From: Antilocapra americana
Taxonomy: Eukaryota > Chordata > Mammalia > Artiodactyla > Antilocapridae
DNA: 64,000 bases
Reading direction: 5' to 3'
Assembly: GCA_007570785.1 (NCBI GenBank)
Contig: ML664161.1
Coordinates: 4,362,171 to 4,426,170, forward strand
The notes beneath the pieces were generated by a model. That model made no database searches. It had not been told where the DNA came from and was given only the letters and a program-made list of their open reading frames with translations. Shown here one piece after another: positions 1 to 12,344 of the stretch (position 1 is the stretch's first letter; the number at the start of each line of letters is the position of its first letter). Both the position numbers and the translations under genes were made by a program.

Positions 1-2489
1 ATTGCTTTCAATGCTGCAAAATGGTGTAGAAAATGACATATAAATTGTACTTGGTAAAAGATCCAATTAAATGAAATAGTGGGGAGAAATTTTCAAATTT
101 CACTGCTTCTTGAAATGTGGATGTTTTTAAAACCAAGAGTCTCCTGGGAAATTTTTCTCTTAAGCTTCTGCTATTCCTTTTAATTCAGTTTAAATTTAGA
201 AGTTAAATTTTAACAGAGTTCATCTATTAATGTATTTATATCATGATAGAGATACACCATTTAACAGGAAAAGACTAAAGAAGCTTGCATTTTCCATTTT
301 TACTTTTTCATCTACTTAACAGCTATCAAAGGACTCATACAAAGCAAAGAACAAATTATTCTGTATTGAAATAAAGCAATTAAAATCATCAAAACACAGT
401 GTAACTGTATGACTAAATAAGTACATCTGCCATTACATCTTTATAAGATAGTTTGATCTGCAGGGATCTGTGGCTTCAGAAGAGAGCCAAATTAACCCCA
501 TGAATGGTTATATATGTTAGTGAGAAGCAGGAGGAAATTGTGCCTTGCACTCCAAAAAATATTGTTTTGGCCCTTTGCTAAATTTTGTCATTTTAACAAA
601 TGCTTATTAAATATACATTACATACTATTCTCAGGTATAAATGGGACACAAATATGACTAAGTCACAGGCTTCCTTCCAACTAGTAGAAAGTGGGAGCTG
701 TAGCCAACAACCAAAATATCATCTATAATAGGATCTGTTCTAAGAGAATATGAGCAATGTAAATGGTGCTTAAACACATAATGAGATTGTAACAATACAC
801 AGAGATCAGAGAAAAGGTTTTAAGAATTGGATGCTATTTGAGATAGACCCTGAAGCCCAGAGAGAATTATCACTGATAGCGAGGACTATGGAGATGAGGA
901 AACATTTGCAAGGGAGAAAACGAAAGGCAGCTACAGGGAACAAAGTAAATACAAGTATGGAGAAAGAGAGCTGGCCACTCAGTAATTCAGAAAGATCTAA
1001 CAGAAGTGTAAGATATATAAAGGAGAGGAAAGTAGAATGAGATTTGAGCTGGACTGAAAGCCACTTTAAATACTAAGCCAAAAAATATGAAACAAAGAAA
1101 CTACACAAACATTAAAAAAAAACCTCACAGTATAGAAGCATCTTTATACATTTGGATTAAAAAAAAAAGAAAACCCAAACTCTCCACTTCCCATACAAAC
1201 ATAACTATAAAAGTCAGTATCTTGCCCTCTTTGTTCTTGGATATTATACAAGAACAACCAGGAAAGTAAGAGGAAATAACTGCACAAACAAATTCTGTGT
1301 TCAGCAAAACCCCAACGTAGACCTAACCTGCAACCTACAGACCATGAAGAAGGGCAGCAAACAGCAGAGACTGGACAGATATTACAAATATAAATTACTA
1401 AGTATGGAGAGAGCAGCAGCATTTCAGAAAGTGCTGGCAAAGAGATGCTCATTAAAGATGAGGGGCTCACCCTGCCGTCTAAACACTATATCTTTCATTT
1501 ATAGCTATGGATGCTACATGGGGTGAACAAGGCTGGAAGCTGGAAGCAAGTTTTCCCCAAGCTCTCATGTGGTTCAGAGAAACATATGAGGCAGGACTAT
1601 GTAAAGAATCTTACCTGCAAGCTATTTTCTGCTAAAAGAAGACCATCTCTACAGGTAGTAAAACTTGAAGGCCACACTGATTGCAGGTCCCAGGTTCTCA
1701 GCCAGGGACCTACTACAAATTTCAAGTCTATGAAAACCAACCTCATTAAAGATAATTAATTAAAAGGGTAAATTTTAAAAAAACTGGCATAGCATGGATA
1801 CATATGTATTATAAGACAAATTAAAACAAATTTTAAAAAGAGCAGCAAAACTCATCAATACGAATACCACCACCAGGAACATGTTGCCAATAGACAAATA
1901 TTGTTACTAAGAATTTTGAGACAAATTAAATTTCAAAAATTGAAAAAAGTGCTTATCTCTGTATGGAAGATCACAGAGCAAGAGTGAAAGAACTCAGGGA
2001 AGAGATGAAGACACAACAGGAAGTGATGAAAAGTCAGCTGGCAGAACTTGGGGGAAAAAAATACCGCAAGTGAAAATAGACTGTGGTAACACAGTGGGAA
2101 GCATAGAGTATCCAAGTGAGAAAACAAATATGAGAAGATGAAAATCTAAAAGAACAAATTAGAGGGAAATGAGAGATACTGAAACAAGGATCCAGCAAGC
2201 ATAAACGGGGTGAGCCTTTAAGAAAGAAAATGTAAGCAGAAATATTTTAAAGCATTATGTAGTAAAACTACCCTCAAATAAGAGACAACCTGACATACAG
2301 AAAAGATATGCTGTTAATCACCTCTTTAATACCCTTGTCTCCAAATAGAGTCACATTGGGAGATGCTGGGGGATAGGAATTTAACAAAACACAATTCAGC
2401 CCATAGCATGTAGTTTGGAACTTTTAAGTTCCAATGAAGCTTCAGTCTTGCCTCTGCATGTTTGGTAACTTAGTTTCAAACACTAAGTC
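1..2489. other. gene-free stretch, mostly unclassified
   Basis: AT-rich sequence with no exon, RNA gene or young repeat that I recognise. The open frames here (for example 831-1040 and 1511-1759) are short, have no family resemblance and overlap frames on the other strand. About 1920-2290 is purine-rich and reads loosely like a decayed L1 ORF1 segment, which I cannot confirm. Confidence 0.5.
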
Positions 2490-3986
2490 AAGTGGGCCTT
2501 AGGAAGCATCACTATGAACAAAGCTAGTGGAGGTGCTGGAATTCCAGTTGAGCTATTTCAAATACTGAAAGATGATGCTGTGAAAGTGCTGCACTCAATA
2601 TGCCAGCAAATATGGAAAACTGAGCAGTGGCCACAGGACTGGAAAAAGTTGGTTTTCATTTCAATCCCAAAGAAAGGCAATGCCAAAGAATGCTCAAACT
2701 ACCTGACAATTGCACTCATCTCACACGCTAGTAAAGTAATGCTCAAAATTTTCCAAGCCAGGCTTCAGCAATATGTGAACTGTGAACTTCCAGATGGTCA
2801 AGCTTGTTTTAGAAAAGGCAGATGAAGCAGAAATCAAATTGCCAACATCCAACGGATCATCAAAAAAAGCAAGCGAGTACCAGAAAAACATCTATTTATG
2901 CTTTATTGACTATGCCAAAGCCTTTGACTGTGTGGATCACAATAAACTGTGGAAAATTCTGAACAAGATGGGAATACCAGACCACCTGACCTGCCTCTTG
3001 AGAAACCTGTATGCAGGTCAGGAAGCAACAGTTAGAATTGGCCATGGCACAACAGACTGGTTCCAAATATGAAAGAAGTACGTCAAGGCTGTGTATTGCC
3101 ACCCTGCTTATTTAACTTATATGCAGAGTACATCATGAGAAACGCTGGGCTAGAGGAAGCACAAGCTGGAATCAAGATTGCTGGGAGAAATATCAATAAC
3201 CTCAGATATTCAGATGACACCACCTTTATGGCAGAAAGTGAAAAAGAACTAAAGTGCCTCTTGATGAAAGTGAAAGAGGAGAGTGAAAAAGTTGGTTTAA
3301 AGCTCAACATTCAGAAACTAAGATCATGGAATCCAGTCTCATCACTTCATGGCAGATGGATGGGGAAACAGTGGAAAGAGTGGCTGACTTTATTTTGAGG
3401 GGCTCCAGAATCACTGCAGATGGTGACTGCAGTCATGAAATTAAAAGACGCTTACTCCTTGGAAGGAAAGTAATGACCAACCTAGACAGCATATTAAAAA
3501 GCAGAGACATTACTTTGCCAACAAAGGTCCGTCTAGTCAAGGCTATGGTTTTTCCACTGGTCATATATGGATGTGAGTGTTGGACTGTGAAGAAAGCTGA
3601 GAGGTGAAGAATTGATGCTTTTGAATTGTGGTGTTGGAGAAGACTCTTGAGAGTCCCTTGGACTGCAAGGAGATCCAACCAGTCCATCCTAAAGGAGATC
3701 AGTCCTGGGTGTTCATTGGAAGTACTGATGTTGAAGCTGAAACTCCAATACTTTGGCCACCTCATGAGAACAGCTGATTCATTGGAAAAAACCCAGATGC
3801 TAGGAAAGATTGAGCATAGGAGGAGAAGGGGATGACAGAAGATGAGATGGCTGGATGGCATCACTAACTCAATGGACATGGGTTTGGGTGGACTTCAGGA
3901 GTTGGTGGTGGACAGGGAGGCCTGGCATGCTGCAATTCATGGGGTCGCAGAGAGTCGGACACAACTGAGCGACTGAACTAAACTGA
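2490..3986 (+). mobile_element. BovB (RTE-clade) LINE, 5'-truncated, reverse transcriptase dead
   Basis: This is the longest BovB copy in the window, running from mid reverse transcriptase to the 3' end, which finishes with the usual run ending in a gagtcggacacaactgag-type motif. The translated pieces show RT text (IPKKGNAKECSNY, FIDYAKAFDCVDHNKLW, then a catalytic box reading YSDD instead of the usual YADD, near 3205-3219). The reading frame is broken: a stop follows RKGR at 2823-2825 and the coding text moves between frames around 2780, 3070 and 3330. It is therefore a fossil that cannot encode an enzyme. BovB entered ruminant genomes by horizontal transfer and supplies the mobilising machinery for Bov-tA and Bov-A2 SINEs (family knowledge). 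Confidence 0.95.
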
Positions 3987-5197
3987 GCCCCTAGCACAAT
4001 CACAGTCTTATTAATATGTCTTCACTTTTCCAAAATCCCAACCCCTTTATTTGCTGGTAAATTTGATATTTCTTGGTATAATTTTAGGTTTAGTATAGCT
4101 TAGAGACCAGCAATCTTTGTTACTGGCCTGAGGCAATTTTTTTAAATTGTAGAAAAGATGGAGTTTGGTGATATCTCTAGTGGAAAGAAGGAGTGGGAGC
4201 AAAAAAGATAAGTAAAAAACCTAATTTTTGTTTTTGTTGGGGGTGGGGAAAAGACATACCTTGTGCCAGAAATAATAGACTCAGAATAGCCAAAAACAAT
4301 AGCAAAATCACTAGTGTTTAAAGATAAAGACAGAATCACTTGAGAGCCAACCCAAAGGATCTAGTCACTCAAGGGAAGAGAAAGAAATGTCATACATTAG
4401 ATATCTTCATAGCAACAATCAATACCATAGACAGTAGACAGAGCAACTCCTACAAGATAAGCAAGCAAACAATATGTGAGGTATGAATATTACAAACATC
4501 CAAGCTGCCCTTCAAATCTGAAAACTACCAATAGTTTCAACATGCAGGGATTTCAGGGGTTACTGCTCCCAACAGTATTTTTTAGTAAATTACTACACCA
4601 TAAACTGAGAAATGACTGAAGAAAATTTGGAAATAGATATGGTGGTGAGCATTGAGTGTTTTTAATATTTAAATGTATACGTGAAATTAAAACAGCATAG
4701 CCTCAGATGACAACTTAGAAGGCAAAATGACAGATACAATTAACAAAAAATGGGAGAGTAAGAAATAAGTTACATTCATAATAATTCAGTAACAGCTGAG
4801 AGACAAAGGACTTAAACCAACAAGTCAAGTGATAGCAGCAGAAGCAAATTTAAAAAAGCCTAAAGATCATATTATTGAATAAAACTGTGAGGTGGAAGAG
4901 GGGGAGGGGAATAGAGAAACATATTCATTTTATCATCAGTCAATGTGAATCTAATTGTTACTGTCCTAGAAAAATAAAGTGCTAGAAGAATTATATAAAC
5001 CTCTGATTATAAAAGTACTATCAATACAAATGTATAACAAAGCCCCCAAATAACAATAAAGAAAAAGATTACAGGTCCAGTGAAAACTTCAGCATCATGG
5101 GAGAGAGAATTCTCATTCAATAATGTTTTATATGTTCCAATATCTGGCCAGTTAGGAATATATGCTATTTTTCATATAAGAATATATGTATATGTTA
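3987..5197. other. gene-free stretch
   Basis: AT-rich sequence between BovB and a CHR SINE. I see no exon, RNA gene or clear repeat. The segment near 4700-5060 could be very old L1 sequence, but I would not defend that. Confidence 0.45.
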
Positions 5198-5519
5198 ATT
5201 ATTTATTTTTGGCTGCGCTGGGTATTTACTGCTTCACACAGACTTTATCTTGTTGTGGCGATCGGGGACTAGGTGTGGTGCATGGGCTTCTTGCAGTGGC
5301 TTCTCTTGCTGTGAAGCAGCGACCCTAGATGTGTGGGCTTCAGCGGTTGCCGCATATGGACTCCATAGCTGGCTGGGGCTACTGGGCACAGGCTCAGTAG
5401 TTGTGGTGCCCAGGCTCAGTTGCCCCAAGGCAGGTGGGATCTTCCCTGACCAGGGATCAAATCCGTGTCCCCTGCACTGGCAGGTGGACTTTTATCTACT
5501 GGGCCACCGAGGAAGCCCT
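5198..5519 (-). mobile_element. CHR-1-type cetartiodactyl SINE
   Basis: The + strand starts with tttttggctgcgctgggt and ends with gggccaccgaggaagccc, the reverse complement of a tRNA-Glu-derived head. Between them are repeated short units (gtggtgcatgggcttctt, cagtagttgtggtgccc) typical of the CHR-1 body. Scattered substitutions indicate moderate age. The 93-codon frame inside it is not a gene. Confidence 0.85.
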
Positions 5520-6232
5520 ATATTTTGTTAATAAGACAAAATGCAACCTGGACCTACCCCATAAGCAAAGCTAAAAATGAAAACACTTTCCACTGCCCTA
5601 ATACCAGCAACGCAAGATGGTGTGGATTCCTGCCAGTTCACAGTTGACTGTGTCCTCTGTGTCTGCAGGTAAGCATTGTAGCATCACAAGGCATTCTGAA
5701 GGCCTCAGAATTCTCCTGAGGACCACTGTGAAAGCCAAAATGTTGCTTCTGAAATAACTCTAGTATTTTACTGAGATGTGTCTTAACTAGATAGGGAACT
5801 TTCATTGTAACTGACTGGTTTTGGGGACCATTCAACCAATAATGAACCAAAAAGCCTTTGTAAGTTCTTGACAGGGGCAGTCCTTCTGGGATAATTTATA
5901 TATTTTTGAATTAAAAAAATGATAAAAAAAATTCATATGCAAGGATGGATACCTATTTCCTGGGCCTGAAGCTAACAATTTGGAGAGTTTTCTTTAAGAA
6001 AATGAACAAAAAATTACAAACACAAAATTATTCATAAAAGTGGCTAAGTATTTAGAATGAGAAAATAAATCTCAACAAATTACTGGAAGCTTTGTAGAGC
6101 TAAGTGCTTTTCATCTTCAGATTTCCTTTACAAAAGGCACCTTAAATATTTACCTGGAGATGATCCCTGCTTGCAACCTGACTTCCTCTCTTTACCCAGA
6201 ACACCCTAAAACTCCTTGTTGTTGTTGCTGGT
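5520..6232. other. gene-free stretch
   Basis: No exon, RNA gene or recognisable repeat was seen. The open frames at 5638-5850 are short and unsupported. Confidence 0.45.
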
Positions 6233-6860
6233 TTTCAGTTGCTAAGTTGTCTCCAACAATTTGTGACTCCATGAACTGCAGAATGCCAGGCTTTTCTGTC
6301 CATCACTATCTCCCTGAGTTTGCCCAAAGTCATGTTCATTGAGTCGGTGATGCTATCCAACCATCTCATCCTCTATCATCCCCTTCTCCTCTTGACCTCA
6401 ATTTTTCCAAGCATCAGGGTCTTTTCCAACGAGTCAGCTCTTCGCATCAGGTGGCCAAAGTATTGGAGCTTCAGCATCAGTCCTTCCAGTGAATATTCAG
6501 GACTGATTTCCTTTAGGATTAACTGGTTTAATCTCCTTGCTGCCCAAGGGACTCTCAAAGTCTTCTCCAGCACCACAGTTTGAAAGCATCAATTCTTCGG
6601 CGCTCAACCTTCTTTATGGTCCAACTCTCACATCCATACATGACTGCTGGAAAAACCATGGCTTTGACTAGATGGACCTTTGTCACCAAAGTGATGTTTC
6701 TGCTTCTTAAAACACTAAGTTTGGCATAGCTATTCTTCCAAAGAGCAAGTGTCTCTTAATTTCGTGGCTCCAGTCACCATCCACATTTATTTTGGAGCCC
6801 AAGAAAATGAAATCTGACACATTTTCACATTTTTCCTACCTATTTGCCATGAAGTGATAA
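6233..6860 (-). mobile_element. BovB LINE 3' fragment, antisense
   Basis: Reverse-complement BovB 3' end. Landmarks are the TCCATCACTATCTCCC block near 6300, GGTGGCCAAAGTATTGG near 6450 and CCAACTCTCACATCCATACA near 6620. It is diverged and its left edge is ragged. A Bov-tA SINE begins right where BovB stops at about 6861. Confidence 0.9.
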
Positions 6861-6861
6861 G

Positions 6862-7073
6862 GTAAAGTAAGGGTTAGTTGCTCAATTGTGCCCAACTCTT
6901 TGCACTTCCATGGACTGTAGCCCACCAGGCTGCTCTCCATGGGATTTTCCAGGCAAGAATGCTGGAATGAGTTGCCATTCCCTTCTCCAGGGGATCTTCC
7001 TGACCCATGGCTTGAACCCCAGTCTCTTGCACTGCAGATGGATTCTTTACCATCTGAGCCACCATAGTGACTA
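6862..7073 (-). mobile_element. Bov-tA SINE, antisense
   Basis: Contains the Bov-A monomer (gttgctcaattgtgcccaac ... ccatgggattttccaggcaa) followed by the reversed tRNA-Glu head (gattctttaccatctgagcc). It abuts the BovB fragment upstream. Confidence 0.9.
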
Positions 7074-8389
7074 GCAACTCCTAATCCTCACAAGGGTGTT
7101 TGTGGGTAAAACTTCTATAACTTAACCTACATTAGCTTCACAATCTCCTTTATGTGGCAAAAGTCATGTCATTAACCTAATACCTTCTAAATGAATAATT
7201 GTCCTCAATTCTTCTCGCTATTTAGAGTAACAACACCTGCTGGATTCATGGCATAATGTCTGCATATGAGTGTCTGCCATGGATTACAATACATGTAAGA
7301 AACCATTATCCATTTATTGAATCTCTTTAAGATTATAAAATAATGTCTTCAACTTTGCTGTGATGACTCATTTTCATCACAGACTTTTCTCAAGACTCTT
7401 CTCAGTTATTCAAACAAAGATTAATCTAGGTGTTGCTCTGAAGAAATGTTGCCAATGTAAAGTCCCTAATCAATGGACTCTTAGTAGGGAGATTATCCTG
7501 GATAATTTGGGAAAGCCAGACTTAGCCAGTTAGAAGACCTCAAAAGCAGGACGGAGGCTTCCTTATGAGAGAAAAGAAATGCCAACATACTGGACAAAGG
7601 CTTCTGCTGTGCCCACCGAGTTCCATGCTCTTCCTGTCTTAACTGCTGTGGATGACAGACAGCTCTAGCCTGTGCTCAATCTGCCCGTAATCTGCCTTCC
7701 TGTCTCAGCCCTACTCTTCTTGGACTTGCTGCACCAGACCTCACAACCCCATAAAGTGATTCCTTGTCATAAATTTCAATATATGGTCCTGCTAGTTTGG
7801 CTTCCTTGAACCCTGACTGATACACTTTCCATAAAGTGTGTTATTTAAGGCAGAACAGTCGTGAAGGGTAAAGTGTTCTTATGGAGACAAATAGACTGTT
7901 TGTCAAGGTTCCTGTGATTTGTGACTGGAATCTGTCAGATACTTCTTGTAAAGAAAATTTATATTTATACAAACACACAGCTTATCTTAAAGCACCTTCA
8001 AGTTCCCACATAGGTGTCATGTAGAACCTCAAGCCCCAGACTTCTTGTCCTCTGGGTCCAACAACTTACTGGTAATCTTGGCGAGTGGTTCACTCAGAAG
8101 GGTTAGTAACAACCAATGTATTTGGATTCATTGGGCCACATTCCATCTTTAAGCCTTCTTAGACTTCCTTCACATTGAAAATTAACCCAGGTTTATTTCC
8201 CAGGCTACATGACTCCATGTGACCTGATCCCTAACCCCCTCCACCCTCATCTCATGCCCCCTACAAGCATCTCTCTCACTCTACTCCAGCAAAACTGACA
8301 TTTCTGTCCCTAGAATACGCCAACATGTTTCCACCTCAGTAGCTTTCCTTGGGATATTCTGCCCCTAACTGTTTTAAGAAGTATTTCCT
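7074..8389. other. gene-free stretch with one old unclassified repeat
   Basis: About 7440-7830 reads like an ancient interspersed element: it carries a gagattatcctggataatt motif and a gaaccctgactgatac-like end, both typical of old LTR-type repeats. I cannot name the family. The rest shows nothing I recognise. Confidence 0.4.
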
Positions 8390-8948
8390 TTTCATTTTAA
8401 TTAGGTCCCATTTGTTTATTCGTGCTTTTATTTCCGATATTCTGGGAGGTGGGTCATAGAGGATCCTGCTTTGGTTTATGTCAGAAAGTGTTTTGCCTAT
8501 GCTTTCCTCTAGGAGTTTTATAGTTTCTGGTCTTATGATTAGATCTTTGATCCATTTTGAGTTTATTTTTGTGTATGGTGTTAGAAAGTGTTCTAATTTC
8601 ATTCATTTACAAGTGGCTGTCCAGTTTTCCCAGCATCACTTGTTAAAGATATTGTCTTTTCTCCATTGTATATTCTTGCCTCCTTTGTCAAAGATAAGGT
8701 GTCCATAGATGTGTGGATTTATCTCTGGGCTTTCTATTTTGTTCCATTGATCTATATTTCTGTCTTTGTGCCAGTACCATACTGTCTTGATGACTGTGGC
8801 TTTGTAGTACAGCCTAAAGTCAGGTAGGCTGATTCCTCCAGTTCCATTCTTCTTTCTCAAGATTGCTTTGGCTATACGAGGTTTTTGGTATTTCCATACA
8901 AATTGTGAAATTATTTGTTCTAATTCTCTGGAAAAGACCTCTGGTAGC
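8390..8948 (-). mobile_element. L1-BT, 5' segment inverted (twin priming)
   Basis: On the minus strand this encodes the late ORF2 region of a ruminant L1: [19 protein letters not shown], then [20 protein letters not shown], then [18 protein letters not shown]. It stops at [10 protein letters not shown], and the neighbouring + strand segment resumes almost exactly there. The two pieces are thus one insertion whose 5' part was flipped during integration. The frame is broken and no complete ORF2 is present. Confidence 0.9.
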
Positions 8949-9988
8949 AAAGGAAACTATAAACAAAGTGAAAAGGCAGCCTTCAGAATGGGAGAAAATA
9001 ATAGCCAATGAAGCAACGGACAAACAATTAATCTCAAAAATATACAAGCAACTCCTGCAGCTCCATTCGAGAAAAATAAACGACCCAATCAAAAAGTGGG
9101 CCAAAGAACTTAACAGACATTTCTCCAAAGAAGACATAAAAATGGCTAACAAACACATGAAAAGATGCTCAACATCACTCATTATCAGAGAAATGCAAAT
9201 CAAAACCACAATGAGGTACCACATTACACCAGTCAGAATGGCTGCCATCCAAAAGTGTACAAGCAATAAATGCTGGAGAGGATGTGGAGAAAAGGGAACC
9301 CTCTTACACTGTTGGTGGGAATGCAAACTAGTACAGCCACTATGGAGAACAGTGTGGAGACTCCTTAAAACACTGCAAATAGTCCTGCCATATGACCCAG
9401 CAATCTCACTGCTGGGCATACACACTGAGGACACCAGAATTGAAAGAGCCACGTGTACCCCAATGTTCATGCCAGGACATGGAAGCAACCTAGATGCCCA
9501 TCAACTGATGAATGGATAAGAAAGCTGTGGTACATATACACAATGGAATATTACTCAGCATTAAAAAAAAATTCATTTGAGTCAGTTCTACTCAGGTGGA
9601 CGGAACTGGAGCCTATTATCCAGAGTGAAGTAAGCCAGAAGGAAAAAAAAATATATAGTATACTAACACACATATATGGAATTTAGAAAGATGGTAATGA
9701 GAACCCTGTATGTGGGAGAGCAAAAGAAACGCAGATGTATAGAACAGTCTCATGGACTCTGTGGAAGAGGGCAAGGGTGAGATGATATGGGAGAATGGCA
9801 TTGAAACATGTTAATTATCATATGTGAAATCAATCGCCAGCCCAGGTTTGATGCTCAGGGCTGGTGCACTGGGATGACCCAAGGGGAGGTAATCGGGAGG
9901 AAGGAGGGAGGGGGGTTCTGGAGGGGGAACATATGTATACCCATGGCGGATTCATGTCAATGTATGGCAAAACCAACACAATAAAAAA
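8949..9988 (+). mobile_element. L1-BT, 3' segment in sense orientation
   Basis: Begins with text for [20 protein letters not shown], runs to the ORF2 C-terminus, then through a 3' UTR with the gggaggaaggagggaggggg tract, and ends with aaccaacacaataaaaaaaa. The longest frame (8863-9519) is only the last part of ORF2. It forms one insertion with the inverted piece at 8390-8948. Confidence 0.93.
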
Positions 9989-10112
9989 AACAGATGGATT
10001 TCCTCTTATCTTTCAGGATTCAGCTCAACAATCAGAGAAACTTTTACTAGTTTTCCATCTAGTCACATCCTATCACATTGTCTTGCTTTATTTTCTTCAC
10101 ACCATTTATCAA

Positions 10113-10337
10113 TGTGTGCATGCTAAGTCGTTTTGGTTGTGTCTGACTCTTTGTAACCCTATGGACGTAGCCTTCCAGGCACCTCTGTCCATGGGATTTT
10201 TCAGCCAAGAATACTGGGATGGGTTACCATGCCCTTTTCCAGAGGATCTTCCCAATCCAGGAATTGAACTCGCATCTCTTACATCTCTTGCATTGGTAGG
10301 TGGGTTCTTTACCACTAGCAACACCTGGGAAGCCACC
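10113..10337 (-). mobile_element. Bov-tA SINE, antisense, with target-site duplication
   Basis: Standard antisense Bov-tA ending in cacctgggaagccac. The direct repeat tttatcaat flanks it at 10104-10112 and 10338-10346. Confidence 0.92.
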
Positions 10338-10394
10338 TTTTATCAATATCACTATCCAAATGTACCTTCTTATATTCAGTTATTTAGTTATTGC

Positions 10395-10493
10395 TCCTAG
10401 GTGATAAATTCAATAAGAGCACAGATCATGTCTGCCTTTACATCCCATACACCCTTAGCATGTAGCATTGTGTCTGGCATTTAGAAGATGGTA
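10395..10493 (+). mobile_element. L2 3' end fragment
   Basis: The text aataagagcacagatcatgt ... tgtgtctggcatttagaaga follows the L2 3'-end pattern (gagggcagggatcttgt ... agtgcctggcacatagtag), strongly diverged. Confidence 0.6.
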
Positions 10494-10526
10494 AATATAT
10501 ATATATATATATTAATATTTATATAT
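10494..10526. repeat. AT-rich microsatellite
   Basis: Imperfect (AT)n run directly after the L2 tail. It probably grew from that tail. Confidence 0.85.
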
Positions 10527-11165
10527 ATGTAGAATAAATGAACAAATGAATGAAGATCCTCTAGGCTTGTAAAGGGACAGGCTCACTTTTCACACTTTGA
10601 AATTCCTATATTCCAGAGACCTGAGGAACTCTGTTATGATAACAGAAGGGTGGATTTCCACGTCACAAATCTGTATATCCATCCACTAACCATAACACCT
10701 GCTCTTAAAAATTAACATCAAGTGTTATCAGTAAACATTCACAGTCTCTACTTCCTACTCAGGAAGCAATGACATTATACATTGATCACTTCATTTTATA
10801 GTTGGTTGCCCAACAAGGTTTGTTAATAATGATAACCAAAAGGCATTTTAAAAACGATGAAAATGAAAAATGTGATGGTCATGAAGCTATTCATTTTCAT
10901 GAAAATAAAATGATTCAGTGATTTTAATAAAGCAAAGTTAATCTTTTGTCATCTGATCTCCCCTTCGCCTCCTGACTGAAGACTAACTATATATCAGATG
11001 AACAACAGTGGCAAACCTCACAAAGGCACCTGGGCAGGAAGGGACTTAGCAACTATGCGAATAGAGCACTGCAATGATCAGCTGTTGTTAGTTTATGAAT
11101 ATAGAGTATTCTGAAAACTTTCTCTTTAATTCACATTCTCCATCTTATTCTAAGTCCTCTAGATA
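10527..11165. other. gene-free stretch
   Basis: No exon, RNA gene or repeat recognised. Confidence 0.45.
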
Positions 11166-11335
11166 AGTGCTTCTCAAACATCAGGGTGCATTGGAATCAC
11201 CTAGAAATCTTGTTAGAATGCAGATTCTGATTCCTTAGATCTGATTTGGCCTGTGATTCGGAAATTCTAACATCCGTCTCGGTGATGCCCAGGCTATAAT
11301 CCACTGCCCACATTTTAACATCAAGATTCTAATTC
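11166..11335 (+). mobile_element. MER5A (non-autonomous hAT-Charlie DNA transposon), diverged
   Basis: gtgcttctcaaacatcaggg ... ggaatcacctagaaatcttg ... tctgattccttagatctgat ... ggaaattctaacatccgtct matches the MER5A order of motifs. The 3' terminal inverted repeat is worn away. Confidence 0.7.
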
Positions 11336-11488
11336 CTAAATCTAGACTCTAGAGCAGGATGGCCAAGCTGTCATTTAATTTCAGCCATTGCTGAATAGTA
11401 ATCAGGTAATCAAGGAACACGTTGTTGGCAGAGTAGTGAGAGTTTGCCAGAATGCTTTAGTGGTCTTCATATGGCTTTTAAATGACCA

Positions 11489-12344
11489 GTTCAGTACAGT
11501 TCAGTCACTCAGTCATGTCCGACCCCATGGACTGCAGCACACAGGCTTCCCTGTCCATCACCAACTCCAAGAAACTACTCAGACTCATGTCAATCAGGTT
11601 GGTGATGCCATCCAACCATCTCATCTTTTGTCATCTCCTTCTCCTCCCAACTTCAATCTTTCCCAGCATCAGGGTCTTTTTCAACGAGTCGGTTCTTTGC
11701 ATCAAGTGGCCAAAGTATTGGAGTTTCAGCTTTAACATCAGTCCTTCCAATGTATATTCAGGACTGATTTTCTTTAGGATGGACTGGTTGCAGTCCAAGG
11801 GACTCTCAAGAGTCTTCTCCAACACCACAGTTCATATAGTCCAACTCTCACATCCATACATGACTACTGGAAAAACATAGCTTTGACTAGATGCACCTTT
11901 GTCTGTAAAGTACTGTCTCTGCTTTTTAATATGCTGTCTAGGTTGGTCATAGCTTTTCCTCCAAGGAGCAGGCGTCTTTTAATTTCATGACTGCAGTCAC
12001 CATCTGCCGTGATTTTGGAGCTCAAGAAATGAAACTCTCTTACTGTTTCCATTGTTTCCCTAACTACTCGTTATGAAGTGATAGGACCAGATGCCATGAT
12101 CTTAGTTTTCTGAATGTTGAGTTTTAAGCCAACTTTTTCAGTCTCCTCTTTCACTTTCATCAAGAGCTCTTTAAATCTTCTTTGCTTTCTGCCATAAGGG
12201 TGGTGTCATCTGAGTATATGAGGTTATTGATATTTGTCCCAGCAATCTTGATCCCAGCTTGTGCTTCATCCAGCCTGGCATTTCACATGATGTACTCTGC
12301 ATGTAAGTTAAAAAAGCAGGGTGAAATGATCTGTTCAGCCTTTT
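11489..12344 (-). mobile_element. BovB LINE 3' fragment, antisense
   Basis: Starts with the BovB 3' end in reverse (gttcagtacagttcagtcac) and extends back into RT sequence. Antisense RT text is visible near 12190-12300. A deletion of roughly 40 bp near 11830 joins cacagttc directly to atagtccaactct, compared with the other BovB copies here. Confidence 0.93.

Noticed and set aside
5250..5531. 93-codon frame with cysteine/tryptophan-rich peptide
   Set aside because: Falls entirely within the antisense CHR-1 SINE.
7349..7395. Candidate terminal WDR49 exon on the minus strand, reading LRKVCDENESSQQS then stop
   Set aside because: Its phase fits the last exon and LxxV-DE resembles the recalled LKAVFDEKN. 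However, the acceptor (aactgagaagag) lacks a pyrimidine tract, the similarity covers only a few residues, and it was found by scanning 24 kb. Junction reads would settle it.
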